DNA of 64,000 nt from Clostridia bacterium. Its GTDB lineage: Bacteria; Bacillota; Clostridia; Saccharofermentanales; Saccharofermentanaceae. The notes under the pieces are model-generated. The model searched no databases. It worked only from the letters and a program-made list of their open reading frames with translations, and was not told the origin of the DNA. The DNA is taken from positions 1 through 64,000 of the forward strand of contig JAEEWG010000002.1 of the NCBI GenBank assembly GCA_016287245.1, written 5' to 3'. Shown here piece after piece: positions 27,078-35,859 of this stretch (position 1 is its first letter; each line of letters opens with the position of its first letter). A program made the translations under genes and the position numbers.

Positions 27078-28487
27078 TCATTTAGTTATTATTCTTTTAG
27101 CTTCTTCGGACTCTTCCATTTCGAGGACATCCTTCTTATCGACGACGGACTTACCGAACCATTTTTTCTTATACCAGTAATACATGACGATCAGGCCACG
27201 GATGCATTCATCTGTGGCCGTTCCTGCGTAGATGCCGGCCACACCGACACCCAGCGCGACACCGATGGTATAGCCCATCGTCAGTCCTAATCCCCAGTTA
27301 CAGAGGATACCCATGAGAAGCGGGAAGACATATGCACCTGCGGCCTTCAGGCTGCAGACGAAAGTCATGTTGAGGCATCGGCCCATCTCGATGAATACAT
27401 CTACGAACATGATCATCTGCCCCAGTGCGATGATGTTCTGGTTCGAGGTGAAGAGCCGGAGCGTGTACGGGCAGAGAACGGCATTGATCAAAGCCAGGGC
27501 GACGGTGATCGGCATCGATGTGCGCAGTGTCTTGAAAACACGCCTATAGGCCTGCTCCGATTTGCCGGCGCCGACCAGATGGCCGGTGATGATCTGTGTA
27601 GCCATCGCCGAGGCATTGGAGAAGATCATGGCAAAGGAGATGAGCGTGTTGCAGTAGGCTCTCGCATTGACCGCATCGTTTCCCATACCGTTGACGAAAG
27701 AAAGAAGCGTGGTCTGATAAAGGTTGTAGGTGAGGTTCTCGCCCGCGGTCGGAAGTCCGATCTTGATCATCTTCCCCAGGAGCTTTTTCGGGAAAGGACG
27801 CAGATAACGAAGCGAGAGCTTTCCGGTCTTCGTCAGAAGGAAGAAAGCGATGAGCGCGATCACGGCAATCAATCTGGCGACTACAGTCGAGATGGCCACG
27901 CCGGCTACGCCGATCTCCAGGAAAGCCAAAGGCCCGTAGAGGAAGAGGTAGTTGCCGCCGATGTTGAAAAGGTTGATGCCGAAAGTGACCCACATGCCGA
28001 TCTTGGTATGACCGTTACAGCGGAGGATCTGGAGCATGACGTTGCAGACGGCAGTCAGGAAGCCGCCGCCACCGACGATGTAGATGTAGATCATGGAGTA
28101 GGGGCGCATCTCGGGCGACACCTGGAGAAATTTCATGATCAGCGGATTTGCCGCACAGAAAGTGCCGCTCAGGATCACACCGACCACGAAGTTTACGGCG
28201 ACAGAGAGGGTATAGATCATGTTCATCTTATCGTATCTTTTGGCGCCGAGGTACTGTGCGACAACGACGCTCGTCGCTGTGGCGATCACGTTGAAGAGGA
28301 TGTTCATCATGAACATGATGGTGTTGGCGTTTCCGACAGCTCCGACGGCATACTCGTTATAGTGGCTCAGCATCAGCGTGTCCACATTGTTGAGCATCGT
28401 GTTGAGGAAAAGCTCCAAAAACATCGGTCCCGCCAGAACAAGAAGCGGGGTCGTCTCGTCTATGATAGTTGTCTTTTTATTACTCAA
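27078..28487 (-). CDS. MATE family efflux transporter
   Basis: A membrane protein of about 469 residues with roughly twelve transmembrane segments in two homologous halves. It begins TTPLLVLAGPMFLELFLNTMLNNVDTLML, the standard MATE opening. Members export drugs or metabolites with H+ or Na+. The longest frame begins at a TTG at 28517 without a ribosome site. A TTG at 28487 preceded by GGGACGG is the more likely start and puts the family N-terminus close to residue 1. It is divergent from the HerA-like gene. Confidence 0.85.
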   Translation of the reverse strand: MSNKKTTIIDETTPLLVLAGPMFLELFLNTMLNNVDTLMLSHYNEYAVGAVGNANTIMFMMNILFNVIATATSVVVAQYLGAKRYDKMNMIYTLSVAVNFVVGVILSGTFCAANPLIMKFLQVSPEMRPYSMIYIYIVGGGGFLTAVCNVMLQILRCNGHTKIGMWVTFGINLFNIGGNYLFLYGPLAFLEIGVAGVAISTVVARLIAVIALIAFFLLTKTGKLSLRYLRPFPKKLLGKMIKIGLPTAGENLTYNLYQTTLLSFVNGMGNDAVNARAYCNTLISFAMIFSNASAMATQIITGHLVGAGKSEQAYRRVFKTLRTSMPITVALALINAVLCPYTLRLFTSNQNIIALGQMIMFVDVFIEMGRCLNMTFVCSLKAAGAYVFPLLMGILCNWGLGLTMGYTIGVALGVGVAGIYAGTATDECIRGLIVMYYWYKKKWFGKSVVDKKDVLEMEESEEAKRIITK

Positions 28488-28713
28488 TTGCCGTCCCGTA
28501 TGCCATAACCTGCCCAAAATTGTCCTTATTTGCGAACAACAATACTACTACACATAAGAAACATATTATATCAAAAATCGGTACATTTCTTGTCTAAATC
28601 GTACATTTAATAAGTGGGTAGACGAGTGGTATAATAGCACATCGGAAGGCGGGCCGGTGAATGGTTTTCTCTTTGTTCACAAGTTGCTAATTTCAAAATC
28701 ATTCGGCCTATAG

Positions 28714-28719
28714 TATAAT
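28714..28719 (+). promoter_or_regulatory. -10 element upstream of the HerA-like gene
   Basis: TATAAT at 28714-28719 lies about 50 bp before the ATG at 28771. TTTCAA at 28691-28696, 17 bp upstream, is a weak -35. A second TATAAT stands at 28630-28635. The 283-bp divergent region otherwise shows no clear structure. Confidence 0.4.
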
Positions 28720-28770
28720 ATTATTTAGCGTTTTGGACGCGAAACATATAAACAGCATGGGAGACTTTAT

Positions 28771-30378
28771 ATGACTTTTGAATCGCTTTTTGAGGGGAAG
28801 AACCTTCAGGACTACTATCTGGGAACGGTTATTCAGGTTTACAGAAGCAATTGTATCGCACAGATCGAAAACTTCGCTTTGATGAATGACAGAAGTAGAT
28901 TAAGTACTTCATTCCTGCCCAACACGATCAACAACTTCGTCGTCGTTGACTCGACAGTGGGTGTTTTCCTGGGAGAGATCTTCGAGAATAAAGCTTCCAG
29001 AAAGACTCCTGCCGAGAAAGCCGGTGAGGGATCTGGCTCCCAGGAGATCTGCATCGATACGATCGCTCTTATGTCTCCGCAATCCCAGAAGTTCGAACTG
29101 GCAGGTTTTAAGACACTCGGTATCAACGATAAGGTCTATCTGGCAACCGACGAGATCTACGAGCTGTTCCTGCACTCTCTTGAGTTTTCCCGCGAAAAGG
29201 AAGAACCGCTTCCGCCATTTGCGACTTTCCTTAACAGATCCCAGGCGAATGTTTCGCTCAAGCCGAGCACCCTTTTTAACCGTCACGTAATGTGTATCGG
29301 TGCGACGAACAGTGGTAAGTCCACCACAGCGCTCGCGATCCTCGACAAGCTTATCTCCACACAGAGAAAAGCCCTGATCATCGATCCTACCGGTGAGTAC
29401 AGAGATGCTTTTACCAGCGACGAGATCACGAAACTGACCCTCGGTGTCGATACGACGATCTCCCCGAGCAAGATCAGAATGGAACAGTGGGAGAAACTTT
29501 TCGAGACGGAAAACAGCAGCCAGGGTGCGGTTCTTTCCGAGGCGATCACGTCTCTTCGCTACATGAAGAAGATCGGCGACGATTCCTACTACTTCAAGGT
29601 CGGTGCGAACATCGACGAAGTGCAGGAGAATCTCGCTTCCGTATCCAAGGATGATACCGACTTCAATATCGAGCTCCTTCCGGAACAGATCCAGGCGGAA
29701 TCCGTCTGCGAGCCGGACAGAGACAAAGATTATAACTTCAGATACCGTTACGACTCTCTGAAGGCGAACTCGAACGCTTCCTTCGTACAGAAGATCCAGT
29801 ATCAGATGACGAATACGCGATTCCTTACCTTCTTCTCGAATGACCCGAGCATGTATAACCTCCTCGACGTCATCGATGAGTTCGTACATCTCCCGGGCGT
29901 AAGCCTCTATATCGACACCTCGGAACTCGGTGCCGCAGAAGGTATCGGTGGCATGGTCATCGACCTCGTAAGTAATTTCGTTATGTCCGAGAAGAATGTC
30001 TGCCCGTTCGTATTCTTCATCGATGAGGTCCACAGATACGCCAAGTCCAGATTCTCCGAAAAGGAATTCCACGGCGGTCTGACCCTGATCGCAAGAGAAG
30101 GCCGTAGAAAGGGTGTATTCCTTTACCTGACCTCTCAGAACCCGAAGGACGTATCTCCGGTCCTCTTTGGTCAGATCGGTACACTCCTGATCCACAGACT
30201 CATGCTGAATGACGAGATCAAGGCCGTAGAGACGCACCTCGACGATTATGCGATCAAGCATGTCCGCAAACTCAATCAGGGCGAAGTGATCCTGTCGAGC
30301 GTTAACCTCCTGCACAATATGTTCATCCACGTCAATAAGAGTGAGAGAAAGCAGTACAACGATACTCCGCTCCTCTAA
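28771..30378 (+). CDS. HerA-like ATPase (DUF87 family)
   Basis: A 535-residue P-loop ATPase of the HerA/FtsK-related group. A beta-barrel-like N-terminal part (about 1-160) is followed by Walker A GATNSGKST (about 178-186), TGEYRDAF shortly after, Walker B FVFFIDEVHRYA (about 412-423) and the arginine-finger region LIAREGRRKG. HerA rings move DNA with a partner such as the nuclease NurA, and other members form defence pairs with SIR2 or DUF4297 proteins. None of these is adjacent. Instead a TerB-like gene follows after 18 bp. The real partner and role are therefore open. Confidence 0.85.
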   Translation: MTFESLFEGKNLQDYYLGTVIQVYRSNCIAQIENFALMNDRSRLSTSFLPNTINNFVVVDSTVGVFLGEIFENKASRKTPAEKAGEGSGSQEICIDTIALMSPQSQKFELAGFKTLGINDKVYLATDEIYELFLHSLEFSREKEEPLPPFATFLNRSQANVSLKPSTLFNRHVMCIGATNSGKSTTALAILDKLISTQRKALIIDPTGEYRDAFTSDEITKLTLGVDTTISPSKIRMEQWEKLFETENSSQGAVLSEAITSLRYMKKIGDDSYYFKVGANIDEVQENLASVSKDDTDFNIELLPEQIQAESVCEPDRDKDYNFRYRYDSLKANSNASFVQKIQYQMTNTRFLTFFSNDPSMYNLLDVIDEFVHLPGVSLYIDTSELGAAEGIGGMVIDLVSNFVMSEKNVCPFVFFIDEVHRYAKSRFSEKEFHGGLTLIAREGRRKGVFLYLTSQNPKDVSPVLFGQIGTLLIHRLMLNDEIKAVETHLDDYAIKHVRKLNQGEVILSSVNLLHNMFIHVNKSERKQYNDTPLL

Positions 30379-30396
30379 GACGGAAGGGACAAAAGA

Positions 30397-31053
30397 ATGT
30401 TTGGCAGTCATGTTTCACTTTTATTCAATCTTCTGAGGGATTCCCGCGTCGATTCCTGCCGCGACACCATGGCCGATTTCAATTCTCTTTACAAAAAGAG
30501 GAACGACTCGGTCGACGATGACCGTGTGGCCAGGCCGAACCTTCCCCCGGTGACAGATCCGTCTTACCTGGAACTGGCCCGTATTGCGCTTTGCTACTAT
30601 GTGGCAAAGGCCGACGGCGTTTCTCCGGAGGAGCAGGCGATCCTTGACGATATGTGCACCAGACTCATCGACGATCCGAATACCAATCCGGACTACCGGT
30701 ATGAGCTTAGGATGATCCTCGCCGACAAGGGAAAGAGCTTTTCCAACGTAAGAAGATATCTGAACCGCATCGACCCGAAGGAGCTGTCGCAGTTCAAAGC
30801 CGATGTCATCCGCATCGCCGAGACCACGAACGGCATCACGGAAAATGAGAAGAAGGCGCTCTCGGTCTTCTACGAATATATCGCCAGCCAGAACAGATCG
30901 CCGGTGGACGATGACGGGAATGAAAAAGCAGCCCGGACACGTATCGTTTCCTTAAAGTGTCAGAGCTGCGGTGCCAGTCTGGAGGTCGGAGCGGACCAGA
31001 CGCTGGCTTATTGTCCGTACTGCGGATCCAATCACCTTATCGATATAAAGTAA
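30397..31053 (+). CDS. TerB-like protein with C-terminal zinc ribbon
   Basis: A 218-residue soluble protein, 18 bp behind the HerA-like gene and almost surely in its operon (GGAAGGG before the ATG). Residues about 60-165 resemble a TerB/DjlA helical domain (IALCYYVAKADGVSPEEQAIL, then a second similar half). The C-terminus is a zinc ribbon: CQSC at about 188-191 and CPYC at about 206-209. TerB domains are known from tellurite and stress operons and as membrane-associated scaffolds. A pairing with a HerA-type ATPase suggests a two-part system. Its function is inference only. Confidence 0.7.
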   Translation: MFGSHVSLLFNLLRDSRVDSCRDTMADFNSLYKKRNDSVDDDRVARPNLPPVTDPSYLELARIALCYYVAKADGVSPEEQAILDDMCTRLIDDPNTNPDYRYELRMILADKGKSFSNVRRYLNRIDPKELSQFKADVIRIAETTNGITENEKKALSVFYEYIASQNRSPVDDDGNEKAARTRIVSLKCQSCGASLEVGADQTLAYCPYCGSNHLIDIK

Positions 31054-31084
31054 GGATCCATTTTTCCGGTTCTTTTCAAGAAGA

Positions 31085-33811
31085 TCACTCGGTCCGAAGC
31101 GCGGCGACAGGATCTTTTTTCGCTGCCTTTTTCGATGGGATAAAGCCGCCGATCAGCGTCAGGATGACGCTTAAGACGATGAGCGTGATGGCGCCTACGA
31201 TCGGAAGCTGGGCCTTCACATCGGAAACTCCGGCGACCGCCGCAATGATCATGTTACCGGGGATCAGCAGAAGCAGCGTGATGCCGATACCGAAGAGACC
31301 GGCCAGAAGTCCGATAATGAATGTCTCCGCATTAAATACCTGCGAAATGTTTCTTTTCGATGCGCCGATCGCACGGAGGATACCGATCTCCTTCGTTCTT
31401 TCCAGAACGGAGATGTAGGTGATGATGCCGATCATGATCGAGGAGACGACCAGGGATACGGCGACAAATGCAATCAGGACATAGGAGATCACGTTGACGA
31501 TCGTGGTGACGGACGAAAGAAGGAGCCCGATGTAGTCGGTATAGACGATCGAATCTTCTTCGGACGCGGTCTCGTTATACTTATCGATGCAGTCCGTGAT
31601 GCCTTCCTTACCTTCAAAACTGTCGGCGTAGATATTGATCGAGCTCGGTGTCTCGCGGTCCACATAGCCGAAGCTGGTCATATTCTCTTCAAAGGTCCCG
31701 ACAGAAATATACGTGTCGTAGATCGACAGCAGCTGCTGATCCGAATCTTCCTCGGAAGAGAGAAGGAATTTATCTAAAAGCGCGGCCAGATCATTATCTG
31801 TCATGTCGAGCATCTGCGTGTCGGTATCCGGATTTCCGGCGGAGTAGGCTTCGATGATCTGACGGAACATATCCGCTTTTTCCTTCGCGGAAAGCTTCGA
31901 CAGCCAGTTTCTCGCATCTTCGATCTTCTCGGCATCGTCGGAAGGCGAGAACTTCGCGCCGTTGAGGACACTGTTTTCCGGGCTGGCCAACTGGTCGTTG
32001 ACGAGTTCACTCTTTCCCGCGTAGTCAATGAGATATTCTGTGAGCGCCCGGGTGTATCCGATCGGATCAGAGATCAGCTCGATATCCGAGCTGTCCTTCA
32101 GGCGGATGATGCCGGTGACCTTCAGCGGGATCGCCTTTTCGAGCACAGCGGAGAACTCCTTATCGCCCTCTTCGACGGCATTGTAGAAGCCGCTCTCCTG
32201 CTTGATATAGGAATCGGTGGCGGGGATCAGGTAGAAGGTGTGATCCATAACATCTTCGTAGTTCAGTTTCTGCTCGGAAAACTCGACGGTCTCGGAATTA
32301 CGAAGTTTCTTTACGATCTGTCTGTACTCTTCTCTCGGAAGAAGACCCAGCTTATAGAGCGTGGTGGCATTGATCTCGCTGTTGGCATCCAGGGTGATGA
32401 GGATCTCATCGTAGGCATCCGGCCATTCACCTGCGACCAGCTCGTAGGTATCTTTGACCAACGGGCTGACGAGGGATCCGTCCGTCCCGGTGATGATCTC
32501 GGACATGTTCTCGACCGAAGGCGTATCCAGAAGACCTGCCATCATGCTTCCACCGCCGGAGCGGCGCTGTTCCTCCCGGAGCGTGCTGCCGTCGAGGTTA
32601 ATGAGCTGCCCTTCCGGATCGTAGGAGAATACGGTAAAAGGTACATAGTAGGAGTAGATGATACCGTTTTCACCCACATATTTATGGATCTCACTGTTTG
32701 GATCATCGAGATACTTTTTGAACTCGGTGAGGTTATTGTGCTTGATATTGAGGGACATCGTGGAGGCCATTTCAAACGTGGAGTTATCCACATACACTCC
32801 ATCGAGCCCGTGCTCGAGATCATCGCGCATGCCGTCGCTTCCATTTCTCATTTCCATGAGGGCGGCCAGATCCATGGCCTGTGCCTCGATCTGGATCGGA
32901 TACGATGTCATCGTATCTTTCTGCACTTTCTCGATGTACTTATTCACACCGTTACTGAGCGAGAGGATCAGGGCGATGCCGATGATGCCGATCGAGCCGG
33001 CAAAAGCGGTCAGGAACGTACGGCCTTTCTTGGTGCGGAGGTTATTAAAACTTAAGGAAAGCGCCGTCAGGAAGGACATCGATGCTTTTCCCATATTCTT
33101 ATGCTTCGGCTCCTCGAGAGCTCCTTCATCGACAGAAAAAGGATCGGAGTCGGAGATGATCCGGCCGTCGCGAAGCTTAACGATACGTGTCGCATATGTT
33201 TCCGCAAGTTCCGGGTTATGCGTGACCATAACGACCAGGCGGTCCGATGCGACTTTCTTCAGAAGTTCCATGACCTGAAGGCTCGTCTCGGTATCGAGCG
33301 CGCCGGTCGGTTCGTCGGCCAGAAGGATGCTCGGATCGTTGACGAGGGCACGGGCGATCGCGACGCGCTGCATCTGACCGCCGGACATCTGGTTCGGACG
33401 CTTGTGGAGCTGATCGCCGAGACCGACTTCCGTAAGCGCGGCCTTCGCTCTTTTCCTTCTTTCACTGCGGGAGACGCCGGAGATCGTAAGGGCGAGCTCG
33501 ACGTTGGCGAGGATCGACTGATGCGGGATCAGGTTATAGCTCTGGAACACGAAGCCGATCGTATGGTTACGATAGGAATCCCAGTCGCGGTGCTTATACT
33601 TTTTCGTGGAGATGCCGTTGATGATCAGGTCACCGCTGTCATAGCGGTCGAGGCCGCCGATGACATTAAGGAGCGTCGTTTTTCCCGAGCCGCTGGGGCC
33701 TAAGATCGCGACGAACTCGCTGTCTCGAAGATTCAGACTGACTTTATCCAGTGCTGTCTGATGAAGCTCACCTGTGATGTATTCTTTAGAGATTTCTTTG
33801 ATCTGAAGCAT
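31085..33811 (-). CDS. FtsX-type ABC transporter, ATPase and permease in one chain
   Basis: A 908-residue fusion of a LolD/MacB-type ATPase and an FtsX-type permease. ATPase domain about 1-225: Walker A GPSGSGKTT, Q-loop FVFQSYNLIP, signature MSGGQMQRVA, Walker B ILLADEPTGALD. The first transmembrane segment is near 262-285. A long extracytoplasmic region to about 775 follows, then three segments at the end (VISYVLIAFVAVSLVV onwards). This is the mechanotransmission class that acts in peptide or bacteriocin resistance, lipoprotein handling or signalling rather than bulk transport. No two-component pair is adjacent. Confidence 0.9.
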   Translation of the reverse strand: MLQIKEISKEYITGELHQTALDKVSLNLRDSEFVAILGPSGSGKTTLLNVIGGLDRYDSGDLIINGISTKKYKHRDWDSYRNHTIGFVFQSYNLIPHQSILANVELALTISGVSRSERRKRAKAALTEVGLGDQLHKRPNQMSGGQMQRVAIARALVNDPSILLADEPTGALDTETSLQVMELLKKVASDRLVVMVTHNPELAETYATRIVKLRDGRIISDSDPFSVDEGALEEPKHKNMGKASMSFLTALSLSFNNLRTKKGRTFLTAFAGSIGIIGIALILSLSNGVNKYIEKVQKDTMTSYPIQIEAQAMDLAALMEMRNGSDGMRDDLEHGLDGVYVDNSTFEMASTMSLNIKHNNLTEFKKYLDDPNSEIHKYVGENGIIYSYYVPFTVFSYDPEGQLINLDGSTLREEQRRSGGGSMMAGLLDTPSVENMSEIITGTDGSLVSPLVKDTYELVAGEWPDAYDEILITLDANSEINATTLYKLGLLPREEYRQIVKKLRNSETVEFSEQKLNYEDVMDHTFYLIPATDSYIKQESGFYNAVEEGDKEFSAVLEKAIPLKVTGIIRLKDSSDIELISDPIGYTRALTEYLIDYAGKSELVNDQLASPENSVLNGAKFSPSDDAEKIEDARNWLSKLSAKEKADMFRQIIEAYSAGNPDTDTQMLDMTDNDLAALLDKFLLSSEEDSDQQLLSIYDTYISVGTFEENMTSFGYVDRETPSSINIYADSFEGKEGITDCIDKYNETASEEDSIVYTDYIGLLLSSVTTIVNVISYVLIAFVAVSLVVSSIMIGIITYISVLERTKEIGILRAIGASKRNISQVFNAETFIIGLLAGLFGIGITLLLLIPGNMIIAAVAGVSDVKAQLPIVGAITLIVLSVILTLIGGFIPSKKAAKKDPVAALRTE

Positions 33812-34032
33812 CTTTTCGTCCTCTTTTTCTTAATCCTTTTTGAGACTCATAGTAGTAAAGTTCCACTTCACTCGTCAATAAAGAACGAAATGAATTAAAC
33901 AATTCTTAAACCTTTTACGGAGGGGGAAGGTGTTTTTTCGCGAAAACCTATTATCCGCGCAGTATAAAAAGCGCTTATAGAATGGTGAATAGTGTTAGTA
34001 TTAGATGTAATTTCCGTGGGGGGATACCGAAG

Positions 34033-35859
34033 ATGAAGAAGAAAGACAGTATGTTCAAACAACTCCGATATGCATTGAAACAGGTATGGGACGCCGACCG
34101 TCTCCTGCTCATTTTCACGATCTTCAAGAACTCCATCGAACAGATCTTTTACGTATTCTTCTTCGTATATCTCACAAAATACATCTTCAACTGCATCGAG
34201 AGAAATATCGAATACAGCAAGCTTTTCTGGTTTCTGATCTTTGCCTGTCTCGGGCACGTGTGCGTGCACTTCATCTGCGGATGGTATGAGACCTACAGGA
34301 AGATCAAGATGCCGGAAGTGTACCGTCACATCTTCCACCGCGTCATGGATATATCTGACACATTAAAGCTCTCGGACTACGAGTCTCCGGAATTTTACGA
34401 CCGATATGCCCGTGCGCTCGACCGCTGTGCCGAACAGGCGATCGACCTTTCGATCCAGACGGGCGTCTATGTAGGAAATGTCGGCGCGACGATCATGTCG
34501 CTCGTTATCGTCCTGATGGTCGACCCGGTTCTTCTGATCTTCATGGTCATCCCGATGGTGGTTAGCCTTTATTTCGGAAAGAAGAACGGCAAGTGCAACT
34601 ATGACAGAGAGAAGGCGATCACCCGTGACAAGCGCACCGCGGACTACGTCAAGCGTGTGTATTATGAGAAGAAATATGCCTCCGAGATCCGTCTTTTCGA
34701 TATCAACTCGATCATGCTCGACAAGCAGGAAAAGGCCGTCGAGAAGATGAGCGAGGTGTCCCTCAAGTACCGGATGAAATCGGCGTTTTACTCCTTCCTC
34801 ATGAAGGGCAGCTACTCCGTCCTGGCCGGCATCGCCGCCTATATCTACGTCGCCTTCCGCATCAAGCACGGACAGGTCTCCGATATATCAAGTTATGTCG
34901 CCATGATCACGGCGATGGCCTTTTCGACCGACCAGTTAAAGCACGCGGTCGAGAACCGTATCTACCTGAATAACGAGTCGAGGCTCTTTAAAAACCTTCA
35001 GGAATTCCTCGAGACCGACCGGGTAGAAGAAGAGAAGAAACCCGATATCGGTGAGATAGAGAGCATCGAGCTTTCGGACATCTCCTTTACCTATCCGGGT
35101 GCAAAAGAAAGCACGATCCGGAATGTGAGCCTTACCTGGAAGAAGGGCGAGAAGCTCGCGATCGTCGGATATAACGGTGCCGGCAAGACGACACTTATCA
35201 AGCTGATCATGGGCCTTTATCCGGTCACGGAAGGAAAGATCCTCGTTAATGGAAAAGATATCAATGAGATCGACGGCGACGCCTACAGGAAAAGATTCGG
35301 TACGGTGTTCCAGGATCTTCAGGTATTCGCGATGCCGCTGGTTGAAAATGTCCTGATGAGAAGACCCGATGGACAGGAAGATTATGAGAAGGCGGAAAAA
35401 GCCCTTACCGATGCGCAGTTTGATGTGAAGCATCCTGGACTTGTGAAGGGCCTCGATACCATCGTCAGCCGTGAATTCGACGAGACCGGATTCATCCCGT
35501 CCGGAGGCCAGGCGCAGAAGATCGCGATCGCAAGAGTTTTCGCGCAGAAGCCGGATATGGTCATCCTCGATGAACCGTCCTCGGCGCTCGATCCTCTCGC
35601 CGAATATAACATGTATAACAACATGATGCGCCTTTCGGAAGGCAGAGGTGTCATCTTCATCTCGCACCGCCTGTCGTCGGCGAGAATGGCGGATCAGATC
35701 TTCATGATGAAGAATGGTTCGGTGGTCGAGCACGGTACCCACGAAGAACTGATGGAGAATAAGAAGCACTACCACGAAATGTTCATGCTGCAGGCCGAGA
35801 ACTATCAGGACAGCCTGCCGGAAGAAATGCTGAAGGGAGCGGAGGCATTCTATGAGTAA
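34033..35859 (+). CDS. ABC exporter half-transporter, subunit A
   Basis: About 608 residues from the ATG at 34033, which has GTGGGGGGAT upstream. The frame opens earlier at 33982 without a ribosome site. A six-segment exporter membrane domain (about 20-320) is followed by the nucleotide-binding domain: Walker A GYNGAGKTTL, signature SGGQAQKIAIA, Walker B MVILDEPSSALDP and H-loop FISHRLSS. It overlaps the next gene by 8 bp, which marks a heterodimeric exporter. The substrate (drug, lipid or peptide) is not evident, and there is no peptidase domain. Confidence 0.88.
   Translation: MKKKDSMFKQLRYALKQVWDADRLLLIFTIFKNSIEQIFYVFFFVYLTKYIFNCIERNIEYSKLFWFLIFACLGHVCVHFICGWYETYRKIKMPEVYRHIFHRVMDISDTLKLSDYESPEFYDRYARALDRCAEQAIDLSIQTGVYVGNVGATIMSLVIVLMVDPVLLIFMVIPMVVSLYFGKKNGKCNYDREKAITRDKRTADYVKRVYYEKKYASEIRLFDINSIMLDKQEKAVEKMSEVSLKYRMKSAFYSFLMKGSYSVLAGIAAYIYVAFRIKHGQVSDISSYVAMITAMAFSTDQLKHAVENRIYLNNESRLFKNLQEFLETDRVEEEKKPDIGEIESIELSDISFTYPGAKESTIRNVSLTWKKGEKLAIVGYNGAGKTTLIKLIMGLYPVTEGKILVNGKDINEIDGDAYRKRFGTVFQDLQVFAMPLVENVLMRRPDGQEDYEKAEKALTDAQFDVKHPGLVKGLDTIVSREFDETGFIPSGGQAQKIAIARVFAQKPDMVILDEPSSALDPLAEYNMYNNMMRLSEGRGVIFISHRLSSARMADQIFMMKNGSVVEHGTHEELMENKKHYHEMFMLQAENYQDSLPEEMLKGAEAFYE

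Noticed and set aside
28909-30411. 500-codon minus-strand frame opposite the HerA-like gene
   Set aside because: It is antisense to a gene with clear Walker motifs, shows no family pattern, and arises from codon bias in the real frame.
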